DNA from: Streptoalloteichus hindustanus
GTDB lineage: Bacteria > Actinomycetota > Actinomycetes > Mycobacteriales > Pseudonocardiaceae
Assembly: GCF_900129375.1 (NCBI RefSeq)
Contig: NZ_FQVN01000001.1
Coordinates: 310,001 to 374,000, forward strand
Length of the DNA stretch: 64,000 nucleotides
Reading direction: 5' to 3'
Numbering within the stretch: the first letter of the stretch is position 1; each line of letters begins with the position of its first letter. The notes under the pieces are model-generated. The model saw nothing but the letters and a program-made list of their open reading frames with translations. It did not search any database and was not told where the DNA came from. Below, piece by piece: positions 26,030 through 33,999 of the stretch. Made by a program: the position numbers and the translations under genes.

Positions 26030-26934
26030 GGCCGGCCTTCCCGGACGCGCCCGGCTGCGGAGGTGACCGGGCAGCGGGGGTCGGGGGGAACGCTCGCCCA
26101 GGTGTCGCGGACCCAGCCGTGGGCGGGGTCGTCGCAGAACGCCATCGAGCGTTCCGCGCCCGGCCCGGCCAGCACGTTCAGGTAGTACAGGGGGTAGCCG
26201 GGGGCCGCGACGCACGGGCCGTGGTAGCCGCGCGGGATGAGGAAGACGTCGCCGTCGCGCACCACGACGTCCTCGTCGATGACGCCGTCGTCGGTGTAGG
26301 TGCGGTGCAGGCCGAACCCCTCACGATCGGGTGTCACGCCGTCGCGTCCGGCCACCCGGAAGTAGTAGATCTCCTCGTTGGCCACCGGGCACGGCTCGCT
26401 GTCGTCGTGCTTGTGCGGCGGGTAGGAGGACCAGTTGCCGTCGGGCGTGATCAGCTCACAGGCGTTGAGCTTGTCCGCGTGCTCCCACACCCCAGGCACG
26501 CCGAAGTTGGTCACCTGCCGGGTGGCGTTCCCGGCGCCCCTGACCTCGACCGGCACGTCCTCGGCCGGCCCGTATCCGGGGCGCAGCCGCCGGCCGCACC
26601 GGGCCATGGGCAGCGCGAGCTCGCAGCCCCCGGCGCTGGTCAGCACCACCTCGGCGTCCCGGGGCACGTAGGCGAAGTCGGTGACCCTGGTGAACACCGA
26701 CTCCCGACCGGCGAGCTCGAACCGCTCGCCGTCGACCTCGACGACGCACCCCCCGGCCAGCGGCAGCACGAACGCCTCGAACTCCCCGGTGCGGACGGTG
26801 CGGGACGCGCCCGCCACCAACCGCAGCACGCGCAGCCCGGTCCACGTCCACCCCGCGTCGTCCGGGGCGAGCAGGACCGGGTCGTCGCCGTCGGCGAGGC
26901 TGCCGTGCGGTCGGTGCAGTTTGCTGTCGGTCAC
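26026..26934 (-). CDS. iolB: 5-deoxy-glucuronate isomerase IolB
   Basis: IolB converts 5-deoxy-D-glucuronate to 2-deoxy-5-keto-gluconate. The 302-residue bicupin shows the metal-site sequence NWSSYPPHKHDD, then EEIYYFRV and LIPRGYHGPCVAAPGYPLYY. GTG 26934 overlaps the stop of the upstream aldolase gene (GTGA), and its own stop overlaps iolD. The order aldolase-iolB-iolD with overlaps implies one translationally coupled unit. Confidence 0.96.
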   Translation of the reverse strand: MTDSKLHRPHGSLADGDDPVLLAPDDAGWTWTGLRVLRLVAGASRTVRTGEFEAFVLPLAGGCVVEVDGERFELAGRESVFTRVTDFAYVPRDAEVVLTSAGGCELALPMARCGRRLRPGYGPAEDVPVEVRGAGNATRQVTNFGVPGVWEHADKLNACELITPDGNWSSYPPHKHDDSEPCPVANEEIYYFRVAGRDGVTPDREGFGLHRTYTDDGVIDEDVVVRDGDVFLIPRGYHGPCVAAPGYPLYYLNVLAGPGAERSMAFCDDPAHGWVRDTWASVPPDPRCPVTSAAGRVREGRP

Positions 26935-27851
26935 GCGGGGACCTCCTCGGAACGGGCGGAGCGGAGCACCTGGGCCGCGGCCTCGACGGCGGCCGCCACG
27001 TCGCCGTGCGGCGGGTAGAGCAGCGCCCGGCCGACGACGAGCCCCCGCGCCGCGGGGTGGCGCAGCGCGGCGCCCCACGAGGCGAGGTCGGCGGCCGGGT
27101 CGGGCGAGGGAACGCCGCCGAGCAGGATCACCGGCAGCGTGGTGGCGCCCAGGACGGTGTCCGGCGCGCTCGGCGCCGGCAGCTTCAACCAGGTGTGGGC
27201 CGAGGTGCGCCCGAGGCCGCCGGCCACGGCGACGGCGCGGGCCAGCGACGTCGGGTCGCGCCGCAGGACCAGCCGGCCGGCCCCGTCCCGGGCGTGGGGC
27301 AGGGGTTCGACCATCGCCATGAGGCCGCGGTCGGCCAGCTCGGACACCGCGTGCGCGCAGGACTGGAGCGTGGGCACCGTGCCGGGGTCCTCGTCCACCA
27401 GCCGGAGCAGCATCTTGCCGCCGTCGAGCCGGCAGGCGGCGATGGCGTCGGCGTCGTAGCCGGTGAACCGGTCGTCGACCTCCCAGTCCGCGCCGGCCAG
27501 GCCACCCCGGTTCATCGAGCCGATCACGACCCGGTCGTCCAGCGCGCCGAGCAGGAGCAGCTCCTCCACGACGTCCGGGGCGCCGAGCACGCCGTCGACG
27601 GCGGGGTTGGCCAGCGCGACCAGCAGCCGCGCGAGCAGGGACCGGCGGTCGGCCATGGCCGTGGGGTCGTCGCCGACGCCGAGCGCGCCGCGGGCCGGGT
27701 GGTCGGCGGCGACCAGGAAGAGCGTGCCGCCGGCGGAGAGCAGCCGTTCTCGGCGACGGCGGGCGGCGTAGGCCCTGGCGACCGCGCCGGGGTTGGTGGC
27801 CCTGGTCTCCAGCAGTTCGGCCCAGTCGGCGTCGCTGATGGCGGGCGTCAC
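26931..27851 (-). CDS. Cgl0159-type (beta/alpha)8 aldolase of inositol catabolism
   Basis: A 306-residue TIM-barrel protein related to DeoC/LacD-type aldolases and typical of actinobacterial iol clusters (Cgl0159 family). It may cleave 2-deoxy-5-keto-gluconate 6-phosphate, the IolJ step. Visible segments are FLVAADHPARGALGVG, VIGSMNRGGLAG, the probable Schiff-base strand LDGGKMLLRL and TSAHTWLKLPA. GTG 27851 overlaps the iolC stop. The aldolase assignment rests on family and position; no other iolJ candidate is in the cluster. Confidence 0.85.
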   Translation of the reverse strand: MTPAISDADWAELLETRATNPGAVARAYAARRRRERLLSAGGTLFLVAADHPARGALGVGDDPTAMADRRSLLARLLVALANPAVDGVLGAPDVVEELLLLGALDDRVVIGSMNRGGLAGADWEVDDRFTGYDADAIAACRLDGGKMLLRLVDEDPGTVPTLQSCAHAVSELADRGLMAMVEPLPHARDGAGRLVLRRDPTSLARAVAVAGGLGRTSAHTWLKLPAPSAPDTVLGATTLPVILLGGVPSPDPAADLASWGAALRHPAARGLVVGRALLYPPHGDVAAAVEAAAQVLRSARSEEVPA

Positions 27852-28780
27852 GAGAGGAACTCCTCGATCTCGTCGAGCGTGGGCATGGCGTCGGCGCAGG
27901 CCAGCCGGCCCGCCACGAGGGCGCCGGCGGCGTTGGCGTACCGGGCGACGCGGACGGGGCCCCAGCCGGAGAGCAGGCCGTGGGCCAACGCCCCGCCGAA
28001 GGCGTCCCCGGCACCCAGTCCGCAGACCACGTCCACCGGTCTGGGCGGAACCGTCCACACGCCGTCCCGGGTGGCGACCAGGACGCCGTCGCCGCCCTTC
28101 TTCACCACCGCCAGCTCGACGCCCCGGTCCAGCAGACGGCGCGCCGCCTCCTCCGGGTCCGCGACGCCGACCGCGACCTCCACCTCGGTCCGGTTGCCGA
28201 CGGCCACCGTGACGTGGTCGAGCATCCAGCCGATCTCCCGGCGGGCGGTGGCCACGTCGGGCCAGAACACCGGCCGGTAGTCCAGGTCGAGCACGGTGTG
28301 CGCGCGGCGCCCGCGGTGGCGCAGGATCTCGCGCTGCGTCGCCCGCGCCGGCTCGGCGGACACCCCCGTTCCGGTGACCCACAGCAGGGGGACGTCCCGC
28401 ACCACGTCCCAGGGCACGTCCTCGGGCCGGACCGTGAGGTCGGGCGCGGTGGGCAGCCGGTAGAACACCAGCGGCGGGTCGGCCGGCGGGTCCAGCGCGC
28501 AGAACACCACCGGGGTGAGCAGGCCGGGCTCGGTGCCCACGTGGCTCGGGTCGACCCCGAAGCCGCGCAGCGCCTCCCGCACGTACTCGCCGAAGCCGTC
28601 CGGGCCGACCTTGGTCAACACCGCGCCCCGCCGACCGAGCCGCGCGGCCGCCACCGCCACATTGGTGGCGGTGCCGCCGAGCGACTTGGCGAAGGTGCGC
28701 ACCCCGGCCAGCGGGACCCCGCTCTGCTCGGGGTAGAGGTCCACACCGACCCTGCCGACGGTCAGCACCTCCAGGTTCAC
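27848..28780 (-). CDS. iolC: 5-dehydro-2-deoxygluconokinase IolC
   Basis: IolC phosphorylates 2-deoxy-5-keto-gluconate. The 310-residue PfkB-family sugar kinase has the N-terminal glycine motif SLGGTATNVAVAAARLG and the C-terminal signature VVCGLGAGDAFGGALAHG with the catalytic Asp. GTG 28780 was chosen because AGGAAGG stands 10 nt upstream; GTG 28789 is too close to that site. It is the first gene of the iolC-aldolase-iolB-iolD coupled block. Confidence 0.94.
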   Translation of the reverse strand: MNLEVLTVGRVGVDLYPEQSGVPLAGVRTFAKSLGGTATNVAVAAARLGRRGAVLTKVGPDGFGEYVREALRGFGVDPSHVGTEPGLLTPVVFCALDPPADPPLVFYRLPTAPDLTVRPEDVPWDVVRDVPLLWVTGTGVSAEPARATQREILRHRGRRAHTVLDLDYRPVFWPDVATARREIGWMLDHVTVAVGNRTEVEVAVGVADPEEAARRLLDRGVELAVVKKGGDGVLVATRDGVWTVPPRPVDVVCGLGAGDAFGGALAHGLLSGWGPVRVARYANAAGALVAGRLACADAMPTLDEIEEFLS

Positions 28781-29284
28781 GACATCCACGCCTTCCTGGC
28801 TCGTCCGTTCCGTTCCCGTGTTCTTCGTGCTCCCCGCGTTCCCCTGTTCTCCGTGTTCTCCGTGGACCTGGCACTCCGGGCTCGGCCCGTCCGCGCCCCG
28901 GGGCGAACCTCGGTGCGACCACTCGCCGACCTGGCGGTAACGCTCACCGTTCTCACCCGTCCGAGGCCCTCGCGGAGCGCCGAAACTGTCGGTCCTCTGC
29001 GGGACTCTTAGAAAAGGGGGTCCCCCTAGAACCAGGCCCTGGGGTCGCGTGACCAGAACTCTGGGGTGACACGACGGAGGGTGGTCGCGGTGACTCCGCG
29101 CGCCGCCGGCCCGACGCCACTTCCCGGCTCGGCACCTCCCGGTCGTCATCTCCGCGGTTGTCAGTTGTGTCCACGTCAGATGCGCGCACCGCTGGCGCGC
29201 CTCATCCGCCGCTCTCCGGAGGGTGGGCCGGGCGGTGCCGCACCGCGGAGCGGTTGGACGCCATCGCCCCTCCCTGTCCCCTGC
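28781..29284. other. Long intergenic region inside the iol cluster
   Basis: These 504 bp split the iol genes into two blocks on one strand. On the minus strand 28795-28870 is a purine-rich degenerate repeat of GGAGAACAC-like units. Copy D of repeat S follows at 28982-29058. No open frame here is convincing and no LacI-type palindrome was found. Confidence 0.6.
28982..29058 (+). repeat. Structured intergenic repeat S, copy D
   Basis: On the plus strand it begins ACTGTCGGTCC, contains the perfect palindrome AGGGGGTCCCCCT and continues CCAGGCCCTGGGGTCGCG, itself a small inverted repeat. It aligns over about 75 nt with copy A, and in its 5' half with copies B and C. Confidence 0.7.
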
Positions 29285-30181
29285 TCAGCCCAACCCGGCG
29301 AGGAGCTCGCGCAGACACGCGAGGCTGCGCGCGGTGTCGCGGCGCGGCCGGGCGGCCTCCTCGGCCCCGTCGCCGGACAGCGCCGTGTCCTGCTCCAGCA
29401 CGTACCAACCCTGGTAGTCGGCGGCCGTCAGGGACGCGACGATCGCGGCGACGTCGACGTCGCCGTCCCCCAGCGGGGTGTAGATCCCCTGGCCGACCGC
29501 CTCGGTGTAGGTCAGCTCCCCGGCCCGGACCCGCTCGGCGACGGCGGCCCGCACGTCCTTGAGGTGGACGTGGCCGACGCGGTGCGCCCAGCGGGAGGCG
29601 ACCGCGGCCGGGTCGCCCCCACCGATCAGCAGGTGGCCGGTGTCCAGGCAGATCGACAGGTCCGAGTCGGAGAGGAAGCGCTCGGTCTCCGCGCCGGTCT
29701 CCACGTGGGTGCCGACGTGCGGGTGCAGCGCGGTCGTCAGACCGTGCCGCGCCGCCGCCTCCCGCACCGCCGCCGCCGTGGCGACCAGGGTCCGCCACTG
29801 CCCGTCGGTCAGCCGGGGCCGCTCGTCGTAACCGTCCAGCCCGGTCGACGCGGCCAGCACCAGCACCTCGGCGCCCCCGGCCGCCAGCACCCGGGCGACG
29901 CGGTCGGCCTCGGCCAGGCTTTCCTCGACCCGGTCGGCCTCGTGCAGCACGACGGGGAGGAACCCGCCGACCAGGCCCAACCCGTGCCGGGACAACACGG
30001 CGCGCAGCCGCTCCGGGTCGCTGGGCAGGTAGTCGGGCGGGCCCAGCTCGGTCGCGGTGAGCCCCAGCCCGGCCATCTCGGCGAGCACGGTCTCCGGGTC
30101 GAGGACGTGCCCCCACCCCGGCACCTCGCACACGCCCCAGGAGATCGGCGCCCCGGCCACTCTCGGCGTCGTCGCCATCAC
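29285..30181 (-). CDS. IolE/IolI-type sugar isomerase or dehydratase
   Basis: A 298-residue xylose-isomerase-like TIM barrel, by context either inosose dehydratase (IolE) or inosose isomerase (IolI). It has GAPISWGVCEVPGWGHVLD at the N-terminus, ALHPHVGTHVET and CLDTGHLLIGGGDP, which carry metal-binding His, Asp and Glu residues, and HVHLKDVRA. The start, GTG 30181 or ATG 30178, overlaps the iolG stop. Because no other iolE candidate is in the cluster, the dehydratase is favoured. Confidence 0.82.
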   Translation of the reverse strand: MMATTPRVAGAPISWGVCEVPGWGHVLDPETVLAEMAGLGLTATELGPPDYLPSDPERLRAVLSRHGLGLVGGFLPVVLHEADRVEESLAEADRVARVLAAGGAEVLVLAASTGLDGYDERPRLTDGQWRTLVATAAAVREAAARHGLTTALHPHVGTHVETGAETERFLSDSDLSICLDTGHLLIGGGDPAAVASRWAHRVGHVHLKDVRAAVAERVRAGELTYTEAVGQGIYTPLGDGDVDVAAIVASLTAADYQGWYVLEQDTALSGDGAEEAARPRRDTARSLACLRELLAGLG

Positions 30182-31191
30182 GCCACCCCCACCGGCTGCT
30201 GCCGCCCGACGCGGACCGGGAGCCCGCTGCGTCGGGACTCCTCACACGCCTCGGCCAACCGCAGGCTGACCAGGCTCTCCCTGGCGGGCGACGGGTTGGC
30301 CGCACGGCCCGCGACGACGTCCAGGAACACCGCCAGCTCGTTGCGGTAGGCGCGGTGGAACCGCTCGGGGAAGCCCGGGTAGGCGTCGCCGACCCGGGGT
30401 CCGCCCGGTTCCAGCGAGGTGAGGGGCGTGCGGTCGTCCAGGCCGACGACCAGGGTGTCCCTGCTGCCGAAGACCTCCGTCCGGCAGTCGTAACCGAGCG
30501 GGTCGTGCCGCCCGGCGGTGAGCAGACCGTGCGCCCCGCCGGCGAAGCGCAGCACGGCCACCGCGTTGTCCACGTCGCCGACCTCGGCGAACGCCTCGTC
30601 CACGAGCACGGAGCCGGACGCGTAGACCTCGACGACGGGTTCGCCGACCAGCCACGGCACCGCGTCGAGGTCGTGGATCAGGCAGTCCCGGAACAGGCCC
30701 CCGGAGGTCGCGACGAACTCCAACGCGGGCGGGGTGGCGTCGACGCACACGGCCCGCACCAGGTACACCCGGCCGACCTCGCCGGCGCGCAGCCGGCGGT
30801 GCAACTCCACCACCGCCGGGTCGAACCGCCGCTGGAAGCCGACCAGCACCTCCACCCCGGCCCGGTCGATCTCGTCGACCAGCCCCCGCATCGTGTCCAG
30901 GTCGTCGGCGAGCGGCTTCTCGCACAACGTCGGCACCCCGGCGGCCACGGCTCGCCGCAGCATCTCCGGGTGCGTCGGGGTGGGCGCCGCCAGCAGCACG
31001 CCGTCGCTGGCGGCGAGCAGGCCGTCGAGGTCGGCGACGGGCCGCGCCCGACCCCCGAGCCCGGCCGCCACCACCTCGGCCCTGCCGGGGACCGGGTCGA
31101 ACAGCAGCACCTCGTCGAGCTGGTCCAGCGCGGCCAGGTTGGCGGCGTGCATGGCGCCGATCCGACCGACCCCCGCGACTCCGATCCGCAT
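30178..31191 (-). CDS. iolG: Inositol 2-dehydrogenase, Gfo/Idh/MocA family
   Basis: IolG oxidises myo-inositol to scyllo-inosose with NAD. The 337-residue protein starts with the Rossmann motif GVAGVGRIGAMHAANL and has the family Lys in LCEKPLADD. A catalytic Asp/His pair lies in LFRDCLIHDLDAVPWL. It is the promoter-proximal iol gene, read divergently from the LacI regulator, with palindromic operators between. Other Gfo/Idh oxidoreductases look alike; the cluster supports inositol. Confidence 0.88.
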   Translation of the reverse strand: MRIGVAGVGRIGAMHAANLAALDQLDEVLLFDPVPGRAEVVAAGLGGRARPVADLDGLLAASDGVLLAAPTPTHPEMLRRAVAAGVPTLCEKPLADDLDTMRGLVDEIDRAGVEVLVGFQRRFDPAVVELHRRLRAGEVGRVYLVRAVCVDATPPALEFVATSGGLFRDCLIHDLDAVPWLVGEPVVEVYASGSVLVDEAFAEVGDVDNAVAVLRFAGGAHGLLTAGRHDPLGYDCRTEVFGSRDTLVVGLDDRTPLTSLEPGGPRVGDAYPGFPERFHRAYRNELAVFLDVVAGRAANPSPARESLVSLRLAEACEESRRSGLPVRVGRQQPVGVA

Positions 31192-31239
31192 CCGCTGCGT
31201 CTCCGTCCTGGTGGGAGGGCGCTTCTGTTGGAGCTCTGT

Positions 31240-31267
31240 TAGAGCGCTCTACTGATGAGAGCGCGCT
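31240..31267. promoter_or_regulatory. Candidate LacI-family operators of the iol cluster
   Basis: TAGAGCGCTCTA (31240-31251) is a perfect 12-bp palindrome with the AGCGCT core usual for LacI-family operators. A second palindrome, AGCGCGCT (31260-31267), is centred 18 bp away. They lie between iolG and lacI and could control both. Confidence 0.72.
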
Positions 31268-31367
31268 AATGCTGTAGCCTGCGTCACAGCAGTGTCAAGG
31301 GTCACATCGGGGAGAACCCAGAAGTAGGCCGAAGGAACTGGTCGGGAGCCGGGGCGGGGAGGAAGCG

Positions 31368-32363
31368 GTGGGTCGTCCCACCATGGAGGACGTCGCCCGA
31401 CGCGCGGGCGTCTCGCGGGCACTGGTCTCACTGGTGATGCGCGGCTCGCCCAAGGTCAGCGAGCGACGACGCGCCGCGGTGCTGCGCGCCGCCCAGGAGC
31501 TGGGCTACTCCCCGCACGCCATGGCCCGCTCACTGGCCAGCCGCACCTCGACCGTGCTCGGCGTGATGGTCTCCGACCTGCACAACCCGTTCTTCGCCGA
31601 GGTCGTCGACGGCCTGGACGAGGTGGCCAGGAACCAGGGCTTCGACCTCATCATCAGCACCGGCAGCCGAAGCCCCGCGCGGGAGCGACGGGCGCTCGGC
31701 AGCCTGCTGTCCTTCCGCCCGGCGGGGGTGGCGCTGCTCGGCACCGTCGTGTCGGCGGCGGACATCGCGACGGCGGCGCAACAACAGCCCGTCGTGCTGG
31801 TGGCCCGCTCCTCCCGACTGTCCACAGTGGACACTGTCAACGACGACGGCGAGGCCGGCTCCGAGGTGGCCGTGGACCACCTGGTCTCGCTGGGCCACAA
31901 GAGAATCGCGCACCTGGACGGCGGAAGCGGCTCGCAGGCCGCGCTGCGCCGACGGGGATACGACAGGGCGATGCGGCGACACGGACTGGACCCCGTGGTC
32001 GTGCGCAGCGAGTACACCGACGTCGCCGGCGCGAGGGCGGTCCGCGAACTGCTCGCCGACAGTGAGGACGACCTGCCCACGGCACTGGTCGCGGCCAACG
32101 ACTACAACGCCGTCGGCGCGCTGGCCGCGTTGGCGGAGGCCGGCCTGCGGGTGCCTGAGGACGTCTCGCTCGTCGGCTACGACAACACCTCGCTGGCCGG
32201 CCTCCGCCACCTCTCACTGACCACTGTGGACCAACCGCGGAGCGAGATGGGCCGGCTCGCGGGGGAGGCGTTGCTGCAACGCGTCCGCGGCGAACGCGCC
32301 GAGCCGGTGCGGCACCTTCTGCACCCATCGCTGGTCGTCCGCGGCACCACCGCGCCCCGGTAG
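31368..32363 (+). CDS. LacI-family regulator of the iol cluster
   Basis: A 331-residue LacI-type repressor. The N-terminal helix-turn-helix MEDVARRAGVSRALVSLVMRG is followed by the hinge helix MARSLASRTST and a periplasmic-binding-like effector domain from about residue 60. GTG 31368 follows a GGGAGGAAG site. It is divergent from iolG with palindromic operators between, so it probably represses the inositol genes and itself and is released by an inositol metabolite. The effector is inferred. Confidence 0.9.
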   Translation: MGRPTMEDVARRAGVSRALVSLVMRGSPKVSERRRAAVLRAAQELGYSPHAMARSLASRTSTVLGVMVSDLHNPFFAEVVDGLDEVARNQGFDLIISTGSRSPARERRALGSLLSFRPAGVALLGTVVSAADIATAAQQQPVVLVARSSRLSTVDTVNDDGEAGSEVAVDHLVSLGHKRIAHLDGGSGSQAALRRRGYDRAMRRHGLDPVVVRSEYTDVAGARAVRELLADSEDDLPTALVAANDYNAVGALAALAEAGLRVPEDVSLVGYDNTSLAGLRHLSLTTVDQPRSEMGRLAGEALLQRVRGERAEPVRHLLHPSLVVRGTTAPR

Positions 32364-32762
32364 CGTCCCACCGCCGTGTCGGCCGGGCTTCAGCTTTGTC
32401 GACGAGCGGTGCATGGCGGACCCGGTCACAGGTGGGCCCATTGGCGCCTGCCGCTCATCAGGGGCCGAGTTGCATCCTTTGTGGACAGTGAGATGCGGGA
32501 GAGAGCGGGTCTGGTCGTGGACGGTGGGGATTTCGCCCCATACCGGGTGGTTCCTGGCTCAGGCCAACCCTGTTCGACCACGTCTCACCGAGCATGAGAA
32601 CTACCGGGAGAAGACCCTCGGTCCGGCGCTCGATTCTCCAGCGGAATGAAGATCGGCACCACCCGGTGGTTCCGTCCCCACGGAGTGGACCTCGCCGTAC
32701 CCACGCCCGCCCAGCACTGAAGACCGCGACATCCCTCGGCGAAACCCGGATCGCAAACCCGG
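32364..32762. other. Intergenic region after lacI
   Basis: These 399 bp are somewhat less GC-rich than the coding DNA around them. I see no gene, repeat copy or promoter that I can support. Confidence 0.5.
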
Positions 32763-32809
32763 AAACGGCGGGGGCGGCGGTCCACTGTGGACCGCCGCCC
32801 CCGCCGTTT
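32763..32809. terminator. Large bidirectional terminator between lacI and purM
   Basis: A perfect inverted repeat with two 23-bp arms around one central base, running from AAACGGCGGG to CCCGCCGTTT. Its A-run and T-run flanks allow action in both directions. It ends 4 bp from the purM stop. Confidence 0.88.
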
Positions 32810-32813
32810 CAGA

Positions 32814-33920
32814 TCAGAAGCGGGGGTGGTCGCCCCGCAGCACCGCGCGCGGCACGTCGCCGTCGACCTCGGCGTCCGTACCCTCCAGCGTGCTGCTCTT
32901 GCACACCTCACCGACCACCCACGCCGGCACGTGCCGGGCGGTGAGGACGGCCAGCGCGCGGTCGACGTCCTCGGCCGCGACGACCGCGACCATCCCGACG
33001 CCCATGTTGAACGTGCGCTCCATCTCGTCCCGCTCGACGCGGCCCCGCTGCGCGACCACCGCGAACACCGGCGCCGGCGTCCAGGTGCCCCGGTCCAGCA
33101 CCGCGGTCAGGCCCTTGGGGATGACCCGGCCGAGGTTGCCGGCGAGACCGCCGCCGGTGACGTGCGCGAACGTCCGCACCTCGGTCTCGGCCGCCAGCGC
33201 CAGGCAGTCCTTGGCGTAGATGCGGGTCGGCTCCAGCAGCTCCTCGCCGAGCGTGCGGCCGAACTCCTCGACCTGGCCGGACAACGGCATCCGCGCGATG
33301 TCCAGCAGCACGTGCCTGGCCAGCGAGTAGCCGTTGGAGTGCAGGCCCGAGGAGGCCATCGCGATCACGACATCACCCGGGCGCACCCGCTCCGGGCCGA
33401 GCACCTCGGCGGCCTCGACCACGCCGACGCCGGTGGCCGACAGGTCGTACTCGCCCTGCGCCATCAGGCCGGGGTGCTCCGCGGTCTCGCCGCCGAGCAG
33501 CGCGCAGCCGGCCTGCTGGCAGCCGGTCGCCACGCCCTTCACCAGGTCGGCGATCCGCTCCGGCACCACCTTGCCCACGGCGATGTAGTCCTGCAGGAAC
33601 AGCGGCTCGGCCCCGCACACCACCAGGTCGTCCACGACCATGGCGACGAGGTCGATGCCCACGGTGTCGTGCTTGTCCAGCGCCTGCGCCACGGCGATCT
33701 TGGTGCCGACGCCGTCGGTGGAGGAGGCCAGCACCGGCTCCTTCCACCGGTCCAGCCGGAGGCGGAACAGACCGGCGAAGCCGCCGATGCCGCCCATGAC
33801 CTCGGGCCGGGTCGCCTTCTCCGCCCACGGGCGGAGCCGCTCCACCGCCTCGTCACCGGCGGCGATGTCGACGCCGGCCGCCGCGTAGGTGGCCTTCGGG
33901 CTCTCGATCTGGGTGGTCAC
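32814..33920 (-). CDS. purM: Phosphoribosylformylglycinamidine cyclo-ligase PurM
   Basis: PurM makes aminoimidazole ribonucleotide from FGAM and ATP, step five of purine synthesis. The 368-residue protein has the AIRS-fold segments SSTDGVGTKIAVAQAL, MVVDDLVVCGAEPLFLQDY, LLGGETAEHPG, MASSGLHSNGYSLAR and HVTGGGLAGNLGRV. GTG 33920 gives the usual N-terminus (TTYAAAGVDI-like). It lies 79 bp after purF and in the same orientation, the common actinobacterial purF-purM order. Confidence 0.97.
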   Translation of the reverse strand: MTTQIESPKATYAAAGVDIAAGDEAVERLRPWAEKATRPEVMGGIGGFAGLFRLRLDRWKEPVLASSTDGVGTKIAVAQALDKHDTVGIDLVAMVVDDLVVCGAEPLFLQDYIAVGKVVPERIADLVKGVATGCQQAGCALLGGETAEHPGLMAQGEYDLSATGVGVVEAAEVLGPERVRPGDVVIAMASSGLHSNGYSLARHVLLDIARMPLSGQVEEFGRTLGEELLEPTRIYAKDCLALAAETEVRTFAHVTGGGLAGNLGRVIPKGLTAVLDRGTWTPAPVFAVVAQRGRVERDEMERTFNMGVGMVAVVAAEDVDRALAVLTARHVPAWVVGEVCKSSTLEGTDAEVDGDVPRAVLRGDHPRF

Positions 33921-33999
33921 GACTGGTGCTCCATCTACGTGCGGTCGAGGTCTGCGGTGAGGGGACGGCGGCCGGCGCCCGGTGGGTTGCCCGGCGCGG

